Assembly (NCBI GenBank): GCA_902594875.1
Contig: CACJNU010000015.1
Coordinates: 1 to 45,276 of the forward strand
From: an uncultured Prochlorococcus sp.
GTDB lineage: Bacteria > Cyanobacteriota > Cyanobacteriia > PCC-6307 > Cyanobiaceae
Reading direction: 5' to 3'
Length of the DNA stretch: 45,276 nucleotides
Shown here: in pieces, positions 8,454 to 16,268 of the stretch
Layout of the letters: each line of letters begins with the position of its first letter
Numbering within the stretch: position 1 is the first letter of the stretch
Position numbers and translations under genes: made by a program
The notes under the pieces: model-generated
What the model was told of the DNA's origin: nothing
The model's database searches: none
Seen by the model: the letters and a program-made list of their open reading frames with translations, nothing else

Positions 8454-9403
8454 TTCAGATTTTTATTATTTACATTAATCCTTTCGGATTCAATTACCAA
8501 TGGTAATTTTAAAGCTCTTTGATTAATAAAACCTACGTACTCACCAATAATACCCAATGCGAATAATATCATTCCAGAGAGAAATAATAATGAGGTTGAT
8601 AACATAGCAACACCAAATTGAAAGCTATCCCAATATATAATTTTGGTAAATAATACGATAGAGGAAAGGAAAAGAGAAACTATTCCAATCAAAGTTCCTG
8701 TTATAGTAATTATTCTCATTGGTTTTCTGGAGGAAGTTACTATTCCTAGAACTCCAAAATCTATCAAAAAAGAAAGTTTTGCACTACTGGAACCTCCTTT
8801 TCTATCAGCACTAACATAAGTTATAGTTCCCCAATTAAATCCTATTGCGCAAACTAATCCTTTTATATAGGGATATGAATCAATAGATTGACGTAATGCT
8901 TGAATAACAACTTTATCGTAAATACCAAATCCAGTTGTGTCTCTAACCATAGGATAATTGGACAACCACGATAAAATAAAATAATAGAGTTTCTTGCAAA
9001 GAAAAAGTATTTTGTTCTCTCTACTAGACTTTCTTGTAGCAAATATGACTTGATTTTGACCTAAAGACCATTCTTCAATTAAATCCAAAACTAATTCAGG
9101 CGGATCTTGTAAATCTGCCATCAAAAAAATATTAGCATCTGCATCTGGAGCTAAAAGTGCATTCGCTGATGATCTTACAAACCCAAAATTTGATACATTT
9201 TTGATTAGGCCAATTCTATTATCTTTTTTTATTAAATCATTTATTAATTCCACAGTTGCATCAGTAGAACAATTATCAGCAAATATTATTTTGTAATCAA
9301 AATCTGTTTTTTTAGAAAGAGTATTATTAAGCCTTTCATATAAAATATTTATATTATCCTCTTCATTAAAACAGGGTATACATATTGCTATTAGTTTTCT
9401 CAA
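8450..9403 (-). CDS. GtrB-type polyprenyl-phosphate glycosyltransferase (GT2), second copy
   Basis: This 317-residue protein begins with a GT2 domain (AICIPCFNEEDNI, then FADNCSTD, then MADLQDPPELV carrying the metal-binding aspartates). It ends with two long hydrophobic segments (about 225-255 and 262-290), the layout of GtrB/ArnC-like enzymes. It should load a sugar onto undecaprenyl phosphate at the inner face of the cytoplasmic membrane. It is coupled to the GtrA-like gene by a 4-bp overlap and follows an RfbE-like epimerase by 80 bp. A dideoxyhexose made by the neighbouring SDRs is a possible donor sugar, but that is inference. Confidence 0.85.
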   Translation of the reverse strand: MRKLIAICIPCFNEEDNINILYERLNNTLSKKTDFDYKIIFADNCSTDATVELINDLIKKDNRIGLIKNVSNFGFVRSSANALLAPDADANIFLMADLQDPPELVLDLIEEWSLGQNQVIFATRKSSRENKILFLCKKLYYFILSWLSNYPMVRDTTGFGIYDKVVIQALRQSIDSYPYIKGLVCAIGFNWGTITYVSADRKGGSSSAKLSFLIDFGVLGIVTSSRKPMRIITITGTLIGIVSLFLSSIVLFTKIIYWDSFQFGVAMLSTSLLFLSGMILFALGIIGEYVGFINQRALKLPLVIESERINVNNKNLN

Positions 9404-9483
9404 AACAATTTATTTGATGATTATTTATCATATCATTTGCCTATCAAGAATCTTACCTATTTTAATAAATCTAATTTTTTAAA

Positions 9484-10533
9484 TTATTCGCAAGACTTTA
9501 TCCACACTAACATTTTCTGAATTCCTTCTTTGTACGTAACCTGTGGTTCCCAATTTAAGATTCGTTTTGCTTTTTCTATATTTGCAACAAAAAAATCTTG
9601 GTCACTTGTTCTCCTTTTTATGTGTTCAAATTTCAAACTAGGGACCTTAACTTGTTTTGCTAAAAAATCCAATAACTCTAAAATACTTAGGGAATTGTTT
9701 ATGCCGCCTCCTATATTAAAAATTTCTCCACTTACTTTCTCTTTTTGATTATATGCAGTTAAATACAAATTAATTAAATCATCTGCATGCAGGACATCCC
9801 TAACTTGTTTACCAGTTCCTGAAATAGTAAAAGGTTCCAAGGCCTTTTTTTCTAAAAACTGTTTTTTTTGCTCAAGTGCCTTTTTACAAAACCAGCCGAT
9901 CCATCCTTGATCATAAGATGCGAATTGTCTTCCACCATAAATTGAAGAATGCCTAAAAACAACAGTTTTGAGACCATAAACCCTTGACCAATCTCTTACA
10001 TATTGATCAGCTGAACCTTTAGAACAACCGTAAGGTGTGGAAAAATCCAATGGAATATTTTCATCTAAGCCGTTTAGAAAATCCTTTAGAAAATATCTCT
10101 TATCAGACTCACTATAAATTAAATGTTCTAGATCTCCATATACTTTATTAGTACTACTGTAAGCAATTAAAGATTCTGGTGAAAATTTCCTTGCAGCTTC
10201 TAGAATATTAAAAGTGCCTATTACATTTGTTTGGAGATCTCTTAATGGATCATTTAAAGATGTGGTCATAGCCACTTGTCCACCTACATGACAAATAAAA
10301 TCAAAAGGCGCATATCTTCTGAAAACAGAATCTACTAAATCTTTATTAGCTAAGTCACCTTGTACAAAAGAGAGATTATTATTCTTTTCTTTGGAAAGTA
10401 ACCAATCTAAATTGTTTTGTGAACCATTTCTAAATAATGAATCTAGGATTAAAACATTATTTCCCTGTTCTTGGAGAGTGGCCGCAAGGTTAGACCCTAG
10501 GAATCCACAACCACCAGTTATTAAAACTTTCAT
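9484..10533 (-). CDS. rfbE: CDP-paratose 2-epimerase-like SDR (RfbE type)
   Basis: This 349-residue extended SDR has the Rossmann motif TGGCGFLGSN at residue 6 onward, LDSLFRNGSQNNLDWL closely resembling the start of CDP-tyvelose 2-epimerases, the catalytic YGCSK, VFRHSSIYG, and a C-terminal RRTSDQDFFVANI segment typical of the RfbE group. RfbE interconverts CDP-paratose and CDP-tyvelose, both 3,6-dideoxyhexoses of O-antigens. The gene follows another SDR, a possible paratose/abequose synthase, by 15 bp, which fits consecutive steps. Other sugar-nucleotide 4- or 2-epimerases cannot be excluded by eye. Confidence 0.7.
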   Translation of the reverse strand: MKVLITGGCGFLGSNLAATLQEQGNNVLILDSLFRNGSQNNLDWLLSKEKNNNLSFVQGDLANKDLVDSVFRRYAPFDFICHVGGQVAMTTSLNDPLRDLQTNVIGTFNILEAARKFSPESLIAYSSTNKVYGDLEHLIYSESDKRYFLKDFLNGLDENIPLDFSTPYGCSKGSADQYVRDWSRVYGLKTVVFRHSSIYGGRQFASYDQGWIGWFCKKALEQKKQFLEKKALEPFTISGTGKQVRDVLHADDLINLYLTAYNQKEKVSGEIFNIGGGINNSLSILELLDFLAKQVKVPSLKFEHIKRRTSDQDFFVANIEKAKRILNWEPQVTYKEGIQKMLVWIKSCE

Positions 10534-10548
10534 TTAATTCAAAACTAA

Positions 10549-11421
10549 TTAAGGATGTCTTTTTAAATTAATCAAACTTGGAACACATCTCATCATAACA
10601 TCACCTCTATAAGGAATATTCCCAAGATTTAATTTACCATTTATTGAATATTTGTTCCATTCTGACTGAGCAAATTCCCTTAGCGAAATCGCCACTCCGG
10701 ACCCAATATTTACAACTAGAGGTTTACCTTTTTCAATATCCTTTCTAGAGACTCCATCCAAGAGATAAAAAGCTGCTGCTTCAACTTTAAGAAAATCTGT
10801 TACTTGCAAACCAGCTGTCATAGAAAAATCCTTTCCACTAATTGCAGCTTCATAAAGTGATGGCCAGAAATTACTCTTAAACTGACCTACACCATATACA
10901 CAAAAAATCCTCGCATAAAATAATTCAATTTTTTTCTCAATAGCAAAACTCTTTAGGATGTGATAAGCGGCAGCTTTGCTTGATCCATATGAATTAAGAG
11001 GTTCAAGTGGAGCATTAGGTGGGATTCTATTAAATTTATTTGCCGAATCTCCATATTCGTGACTTGTTCCTGCCACTACAAGTCTTTTTATCCCTAACTC
11101 ACTAGCAATTCTCGCAATCTTCAATGAGAACTTTATATTTATCTCTATTAATTCTTCCCATGAAACTTTCTTTGGACTTACACCAGCTGCTGCCAAATTT
11201 ATGATTGCATCAAAAGAATATTCTTTCAAAATTGATGCATTTATTTCAGAAAATGGATGGATTAAATATCGTATCTTTTCAGTAATTTTTTCATTAAAAT
11301 CAACAGCAAATTTTGAATTTTCACTTCTTTTAAGTACAAAAACTTCATAACCCCTTTTTATTGCCTCTCTTACTACATAGGTTCCAATGAAACCTGTTCC
11401 GCCAATTATTAATACTCTCAT
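10549..11421 (-). CDS. Sugar-nucleotide SDR, possible CDP-paratose/abequose synthase
   Basis: This 290-residue protein has an N-terminal GGTGFIG Rossmann motif, AGTSHEYG supplying the SDR serine region, YGSSK as the catalytic YxxxK, and a VTDFLKVEAAA segment. The SHEYG element is characteristic of reductases of the RfbJ/RfbS type that make CDP-abequose or CDP-paratose. It sits directly upstream of an RfbE-like epimerase. The C-terminus stops at NLKRHP, where relatives usually continue with a short GW-P segment and an amphipathic helix, so it may be slightly truncated. No ddhA/B/C homologues are inside the window; they may lie upstream of it. Confidence 0.6.
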   Translation of the reverse strand: MRVLIIGGTGFIGTYVVREAIKRGYEVFVLKRSENSKFAVDFNEKITEKIRYLIHPFSEINASILKEYSFDAIINLAAAGVSPKKVSWEELIEINIKFSLKIARIASELGIKRLVVAGTSHEYGDSANKFNRIPPNAPLEPLNSYGSSKAAAYHILKSFAIEKKIELFYARIFCVYGVGQFKSNFWPSLYEAAISGKDFSMTAGLQVTDFLKVEAAAFYLLDGVSRKDIEKGKPLVVNIGSGVAISLREFAQSEWNKYSINGKLNLGNIPYRGDVMMRCVPSLINLKRHP

Positions 11422-11561
11422 TTGCTTTGAATGACAGTCTTAATATAATTTAAATCTATTCTTTTTTATTAAAAATTTTAAAAAATTTATCACAAATTCA
11501 TTAAAGATTATTTATTCTTCCTGTGAATGGTATATTTGTTTCTAATTAATTTGAACTTAAA

Positions 11562-12863
11562 GTGAAAAAAAAATATATCAATATTTTTTTAAGTTTTTAC
11601 ACCTTACCTTCTTTTTTCACGTTTCTATTCTGGTGGATAGAGAATGGGAGGAATCGAGCTGAAGCAGATTTTTTTCCTCTTTTATTTAAAAAAATTGAAC
11701 TTTTTTCTGATTGGAAGGTTACTGTTTTTTTGAGTGAATTAAATATTCCATGGAAATATATTGGCTCAAAATGGGATGGTATTTTACCTCCATCTTTTTA
11801 TGGACCGAGCACTTATGGATTTTTGAAATTTTTCAATAGTTTTCCTTTTGTAAGTCCATATTCTATAAAACATCAAACGACATATTTATCAGATGTTTAT
11901 CAACATTTGATTTTCTTATTTCTTGCAGTAGCGACCTGTTACGCAACATTTAAAATTTTACAAAATACTTTAATAAAGAATTCCGAAAATATTTTATCTA
12001 CAGGAAATAAAACATACATCTATGTAATCAGCATATTTTTTTCATTCCCAATTATATACGCAGCGCAAAGAGGCTCCAGTTCCATTTTTGCGGCATTAAT
12101 GATCTCTCTCTCAGCACTTTATTTAAAAGAAAAAAAATACCTAAAAATGACAATATTCGTTGCAATTGCAGCAACTTCTCAATTTCAACTAATCCCTCTA
12201 ACAGCTTTACTTTTTCTACCAAAAATTTTTAAATATGGTAAATATGGAATTGCATATATCATCTTAAATTATTTTTTTGTAATTAATTTAACCGGATTTA
12301 AAGAATTACTATCAACCTACGAGTTAAACAAGTCTTTATTTAAGAATGTTACTGACTATTCTCATGATTTAAAATCTGCAATATTAAATTTAGATTATTT
12401 GAATTCAAAATTTCCCTTTGTTTATTTTTTAATTGGATTTTTAATAGTTTCATTTATAGTTTACATACTTAGAAAAACAAAAATTAATAAGGGCATAAAT
12501 AATGACTATTTAGAATCTCCAAATTTTGATTTTGTTCAGAACATAGCTTCAAAAGTATTTTTTTTGGCAATTTCTAGTTCTTTATTATTAGCCAATCCAA
12601 GTTTTGACTACCATCTAGCAAGATTAATTCCTGCTTTTGCACTACTAATATCATTTAATGGTCCAAGACTTAGCTCGATATCCATAGCTTCATTCGCGAT
12701 AACAATTAGTTATTTGAGACTTTGGGGATTTTTTTATTCGAAGGATTTCGCAGTTCCTATAAGAACATTTTGCATAGTCTTAATTTCAATAGAGGTAATA
12801 ATTCATTTATTCATTCTTATAAAGGACAAGCAAATAACGCAAAATAAATCCTTAATAGCGTAA
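11562..12863 (+). CDS. Multi-pass membrane protein, possible GT-C glycosyltransferase
   Basis: This 433-residue protein has about nine to eleven hydrophobic segments through its whole length. An acidic residue lies in the first external loop (GRNRAEADFFPLL), a position where GT-C enzymes hold a catalytic acid, and a later segment reads YAAQRGSSS. Its size and topology match the third component of GtrA/GtrB/Gtr-type systems, which moves the flipped sugar onto the O-antigen. It is divergent from the SDR/GtrB/GtrA operon, separated by 140 bp. No named family is recognised, so a polymerase-like or other envelope role is also possible. Confidence 0.5.
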   Translation: MKKKYINIFLSFYTLPSFFTFLFWWIENGRNRAEADFFPLLFKKIELFSDWKVTVFLSELNIPWKYIGSKWDGILPPSFYGPSTYGFLKFFNSFPFVSPYSIKHQTTYLSDVYQHLIFLFLAVATCYATFKILQNTLIKNSENILSTGNKTYIYVISIFFSFPIIYAAQRGSSSIFAALMISLSALYLKEKKYLKMTIFVAIAATSQFQLIPLTALLFLPKIFKYGKYGIAYIILNYFFVINLTGFKELLSTYELNKSLFKNVTDYSHDLKSAILNLDYLNSKFPFVYFLIGFLIVSFIVYILRKTKINKGINNDYLESPNFDFVQNIASKVFFLAISSSLLLANPSFDYHLARLIPAFALLISFNGPRLSSISIASFAITISYLRLWGFFYSKDFAVPIRTFCIVLISIEVIIHLFILIKDKQITQNKSLIA

Positions 12864-13241
12864 AACATGAAGAAACAAAACTTTTTTAATCGATTTAAAA
12901 TCCTTTGGAAAAGTTTAAAATCTCATAGGTCAAAATAGGCTAACCCCATTAGTTTGTTAGATCAGAATAATAATTTTAATTATTAATTTTGGATCTTTTT
13001 TGTTTTATTGATAGCTAGCTAAAATTTTTAAATAGCTGCATAAAAATAAAATTTTTGGTTGGTTTCTCCAATATTATAAATTCAAATTAAATTAAATATT
13101 TAATATTCAAAAACCTCTTTTTAGTCAATTTAAAATAAGTAGAGGTATTAAATGTTTAAGTGAATATAACCTAAAAAAAATTTCTTTTTAAAGAAATTTA
13201 ATTAAATCGAAAATAAATTTCATTAAAACTAGTAGAAGAAA
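12864..13241. other. Intergenic region between glycan island and tRNA-Ala
   Basis: This is A/T-rich non-coding DNA. A 23-codon ATG frame begins 3 bp after the preceding stop but has nothing to support it. A hairpin at the distal end is listed as the probable terminator of the tRNA gene. No repeat or integrase remnant is visible. Confidence 0.4.
13173..13199 (-). terminator. Probable intrinsic terminator of tRNA-Ala
   Basis: AAATTTCT and AGAAATTT pair as an 8-bp stem with a 6-nt loop. Read on the minus strand this is followed by a run of five T residues. It lies about 45 nt past the tRNA 3' end. The stem is A/T-rich and therefore weak, so the call is moderate. Confidence 0.45.
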
Positions 13242-13314
13242 TGGAGCCAAGCGGGCTCGAACCGCTGACCCCCTGCATGCCATGCAGGTGCTCTACCAGC
13301 TGAGCTATGGCCCC
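13242..13314 (-). tRNA. tRNA-Ala(GGC)
   Basis: The minus strand folds into a full cloverleaf. The acceptor stem GGGGCCA pairs with TGGCTCC (one G-T pair), the D-arm pairs GCTC with GAGC, the anticodon stem CCTGC/GCAGG encloses loop ATGGCAT, and the T-arm AGCGG/CCGCT encloses TTCGAGC. The anticodon is GGC, so it decodes GCC and GCU. The discriminator base is A and no CCA is encoded. It stands alone at the edge of the glycan island, a typical position for tRNA genes next to variable islands. Confidence 0.97.
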
Positions 13315-13664
13315 ATATTGGAAAACAACAGTTATATCGGTCAATATAAAGATATTTTTTTTGTAACTGCTGTAAATCCTATATTACTTTATAGCGCTTG
13401 TGTATTGAAATCTGTACCTTAAAATATACCTAGAGATTTACAAGCTGTAGCATGCTTTATTGGAACTTTCTTAAACAATTAACTACTAAAATATAGCTTA
13501 CTTATTCAAAGGTGGTGGAGGTTGGTAGGAAGAAAAATAATTATTGAGAGCCCACTGATATCCATGAGAGATAATCTAATGGAATAAAAAAAGATAAAAT
13601 CTTTAAAAAATTTTATTTTTAGAATTTATGTTAAATTATTCTTCAATATTTTTATCTGATTCTT
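13315..13664. other. Decayed intergenic DNA between tRNA-Ala and the broken secreted-protein gene
   Basis: Apart from the small remnant listed separately on the minus strand, no full gene can be built here. Short sense-looking pieces on both strands are interrupted by stops, for example a plus-strand piece ending QAVACFIGTFLNN at 13482. The tRNA promoter must lie in the first part, but I see no distinct box. Confidence 0.4.
13498..13575 (-). pseudogene. Possible remnant of a gene C-terminus
   Basis: A 25-codon open stretch on the minus strand encodes HGYQWALNNYF followed by a proline-rich tail (YQPPPPLNK) and a stop. Its 5' end runs into an in-frame TAG and it has no start codon. The composition looks like real protein rather than random A/T-rich translation, so it may be the decayed tail of a lost gene. 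This is a by-eye impression only. Confidence 0.25.
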
Positions 13665-13868
13665 TTGAAAAAAAAATTTGCAAGCATATTTTCAATACTA
13701 AGTTTTTCTTTAGTTTTTTCTAAAGAAGTTTACAGCTCTAATATGAAAACTAATTTATTTGGAGAATGGAAGTGCAATTACATAACTAAAATTGAAGACG
13801 GTATTATCTACTAGAATGCAAATTCAGAATTTACGAAAGATGGAATTCTAATCTTCGAAGGGAAATAA
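13665..13868 (+). pseudogene. Small secreted protein gene broken by an in-frame stop
   Basis: A frame beginning at TTG reads as a typical signal peptide (LKKKFASIFSILSFSLVFS), then a short mature region containing GEWKCNY. It then meets TAG at 13812-13814 and continues in the same frame for 17 more sensible codons (including EFTKDGILIFEGK) to a TAA. Sense-like sequence on both sides of one stop suggests a pseudogene of a small exported protein. GEWKCN followed by FTKDG resembles the start of small lipocalin-like or DUF-type periplasmic proteins, but I cannot name the family. It lies between tRNA-Ala and manC, in DNA that looks decayed. Confidence 0.5.
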
Positions 13869-14030
13869 GATTTTCTTTCAGTTTGAATTTAAAAAATAAA
13901 TACTTTTGTATTAATAAAACGAGATTTAAATATTTTTAGATTTAAAAATTAATTAAATTTCTTTAAAAATATTTTTTTACATTACTAACGTAATATATAT
14001 AAAAATGACTATAAAAATACCTTTAAAATT

Positions 14031-15470
14031 ATGAATGATAAGGAAATTTTACCCATAATATTATGTGGAGGTTCAGGAACACGCCTTTGGCCAATATCTA
14101 GACAAAGTTTTCCGAAACAATTTCTTTCATTTAATAATCAAAATAGAAATACTTTACTTCAAAACACAATTCAAAGAACAAATAAACTTAAAAATATCGT
14201 AAGTCCTATTTTTATCTGTAATGAAGAACATAGGTTTATTGTTGCTGAACAAATTAGAGAAATAAACGTAATAGCAAACTCTATCATTTTAGAACCTTTT
14301 GGCAAAAATACAGCTCCCGCAATTGCTATTGCAGCATTAAAAGCATTAGAAAATAAAAAAGACAGAAATTTATTAGTATTATCTTCTGATCATCAAATTG
14401 AGGATGAGGATAAATTTATAGACATTATTAAAAGAGGACTTGAATATTCCTCACAAGGAAAACTAGTAACCTTTGGTATTAACCCAAATTCTGCAGAGAC
14501 TGGATTTGGTTATATCAAGTCAAAAAAACCTCTCTACACAGATCAAATAGAAGGATCCAATATTGTGGCTTTTATAGAAAAACCTGATCTTAGAACGGCA
14601 AAAAAATTTATTAAAGATAAAAGATTTACTTGGAATAGTGGTATATTTTTATTTAAAGCAAGCAGTATTTTAAAAGAGTTAGAAAAATACTATCCACAAT
14701 TAATCAACCTTTGTAAAGAGTCGCTTCACGGAAACATTAATGATATGGATTTTACTCGATTAAATAGAGAGCCATACAGTAACTGTCCGAATATATCTAT
14801 TGATAATGCAGTGATGGAAAAGACAAAAGAAGGTATCGTTTTGCCATTGGACGTAGGTTGGAAAGATATTGGTAGCTGGGAAGCTATTTGGGAAATATCA
14901 AAAAAAGATAGTAAAGGGAATGTTCTTCAAGGTAACATAATTGCAAATGATATTAAAAATTGCTATTTAAGAAGTGAAAAACGCTTAATAGCAGGTATTG
15001 GCCTGAAAGATTTATTAGTAATTGATAGTAGTGATGCAATACTAGTTGCGAATAAAAACAACTCTCAACAAATAAAAGGTATCGTAGAGAAATTACAAAA
15101 TGATAAAAGCAAATATGGATTAATTAATCAAAAAGTTCATAGACCCTGGGGGCACTATGAATCTTTAGTAAGAGATGAAAAATGGCTTGTAAAAATTATT
15201 AATGTCAAAATCGGTCACAAATTATCTCTCCAAAAGCATAATCATAGATCCGAGCATTGGATAGTTGTCAGTGGAACAGCCAAGATTGAAATAGAGGGGA
15301 AAGATATCATTCTTGAAGAGAATGAAAGTTGCTATATTCCTCTTGGGAGTAAACACAGATTGTCTAATTTTGGTAATGAAGATTTAAAGATAATTGAAAT
15401 TCAAAGTGGGGATTATATAGGTGAAGATGACATATTTAGATTTGACGATAACTATGGAAGGATGAGTTAG
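14031..15470 (+). CDS. manC: Mannose-1-phosphate guanylyltransferase / mannose-6-phosphate isomerase
   Basis: This 479-residue protein has an N-terminal nucleotidyltransferase signature (CGGSGTRLWPISR), a central IEKPDL motif, SSDHQI, and a C-terminal type II phosphomannose-isomerase cupin with RPWGHYESL and LSLQKHNHRSEHW. The length matches ManC/AlgA proteins. The enzyme makes GDP-mannose from mannose-1-phosphate and GTP, and the cupin half may also interconvert fructose-6-phosphate and mannose-6-phosphate. GDP-mannose feeds O-antigen and capsule sugars, so it belongs functionally with the glycan island although it lies beyond the tRNA. It converges with lexA across about 120 bp. Confidence 0.93.
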   Translation: MNDKEILPIILCGGSGTRLWPISRQSFPKQFLSFNNQNRNTLLQNTIQRTNKLKNIVSPIFICNEEHRFIVAEQIREINVIANSIILEPFGKNTAPAIAIAALKALENKKDRNLLVLSSDHQIEDEDKFIDIIKRGLEYSSQGKLVTFGINPNSAETGFGYIKSKKPLYTDQIEGSNIVAFIEKPDLRTAKKFIKDKRFTWNSGIFLFKASSILKELEKYYPQLINLCKESLHGNINDMDFTRLNREPYSNCPNISIDNAVMEKTKEGIVLPLDVGWKDIGSWEAIWEISKKDSKGNVLQGNIIANDIKNCYLRSEKRLIAGIGLKDLLVIDSSDAILVANKNNSQQIKGIVEKLQNDKSKYGLINQKVHRPWGHYESLVRDEKWLVKIINVKIGHKLSLQKHNHRSEHWIVVSGTAKIEIEGKDIILEENESCYIPLGSKHRLSNFGNEDLKIIEIQSGDYIGEDDIFRFDDNYGRMS

Positions 15471-15591
15471 AAATATTTAAATAGGATCAACTTTATATTT
15501 CAAAAAATTGATTAATAAAATTATTACTTTTCTAAAAGTTGAAACTTTAAACCAATAAGTTTTTAAAACAATTTAAATAGTAATTTTTGTT

Positions 15592-16209
15592 TTAAATTTT
15601 TCTCCAAACTGCTAAAAGCTTTCCTTGAAAAACAACCTCATCCAAATTTAATTCGATTGGCTGATATGCTGCATTTGCTGCTTCCAGAAATATTTTTTCG
15701 CCACGTTTAAAAAAATATTTTAGTGTCGTTCCCATTCCAGGTACCAAAGCACTTACTATTGTGCCATTCCTTAATGAATAAGAGTCTTTAATGGGTTCCA
15801 TTAAAACCATATCTCCATGAGCTATGCATGCATCTATCATGGAATCACCATTTACAGTCAGAGCAAAAACGTCTCTCTTTTTTAAAATATCTGAAATATC
15901 TAAATTCTCTTTAACATCAGAAAATGTTTCTATCAATCCACCTGCCGCTACAGATCCCATAATAGGAATACCTTCTGTAACATCTTCAACTAATTGAAGT
16001 GTCCTTGCTTTTCCTTCTTGCCACGAGATATATCCTTTTTCTTGCAGATGCTTTAGACGACTTTGAATTGGGGCTGGAGATTTGAGTCCCATTGCTTGCA
16101 TCATTTGTCTTATCGAAGGGCTATGTTGAAAATCTTGTATGTAAGTTTTAATCCATTCATAAAGCTCGTTCTGAGCGTAAGAAAGATTTTCATCAGAAGA
16201 ATTTAACAC
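15592..16209 (-). CDS. lexA: LexA repressor, SOS regulator
   Basis: This 205-residue protein has an N-terminal winged helix-turn-helix (residues about 10-70, including PSIRQMMQAMG) and a C-terminal S24 peptidase domain. The self-cleavage site is the Ala89-Gly90 bond in GSVAAGG. The catalytic serine is Ser123 (GDSM) and the lysine is Lys164 (TTLKYF). All residues needed for RecA-stimulated self-cleavage are present. The start is GTG. Two LexA-box-like palindromes lie within 31 bp upstream of the start, indicating autorepression. The next gene, argF, is on the same strand 59 bp upstream. Confidence 0.95.
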   Translation of the reverse strand: MLNSSDENLSYAQNELYEWIKTYIQDFQHSPSIRQMMQAMGLKSPAPIQSRLKHLQEKGYISWQEGKARTLQLVEDVTEGIPIMGSVAAGGLIETFSDVKENLDISDILKKRDVFALTVNGDSMIDACIAHGDMVLMEPIKDSYSLRNGTIVSALVPGMGTTLKYFFKRGEKIFLEAANAAYQPIELNLDEVVFQGKLLAVWRKI

Positions 16210-16210
16210 T

Positions 16211-16224
16211 AAAACAAATGTACT
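16211..16224 (-). promoter_or_regulatory. Putative LexA box 1, abutting the lexA start
   Basis: On the minus strand this reads AGTACATTTGTTTT, matching the cyanobacterial LexA consensus RGTAC-N3-D-GTWCB at all but one position. It lies one base upstream of the GTG start, so LexA bound here would block transcription or translation initiation. Confidence 0.55.
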
Positions 16225-16226
16225 CT

Positions 16227-16240
16227 AATACATTTGTACC
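16227..16240 (-). promoter_or_regulatory. Putative LexA box 2 upstream of lexA
   Basis: On the minus strand this reads GGTACAAATGTATT, again one mismatch from RGTAC-N3-D-GTWCB. The start-to-start spacing from box 1 is 16 bp, so two dimers could bind next to each other on the helix. Confidence 0.55.
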
Positions 16241-16268
16241 TCTCCTCAAAAGTTATTGCAAGTATCTT

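Noticed and set aside
12867..12938. 23-codon ATG frame just after the 433-residue membrane protein
   Set aside because: It is basic and short with no conservation evidence; A/T-rich DNA produces many such frames.
13423..13482. Plus-strand piece reading as NIPRDLQAVACFIGTFLNN
   Set aside because: It looks protein-like but has a stop directly upstream, no start codon and no second piece to join it to, so it is only noted as possible debris.
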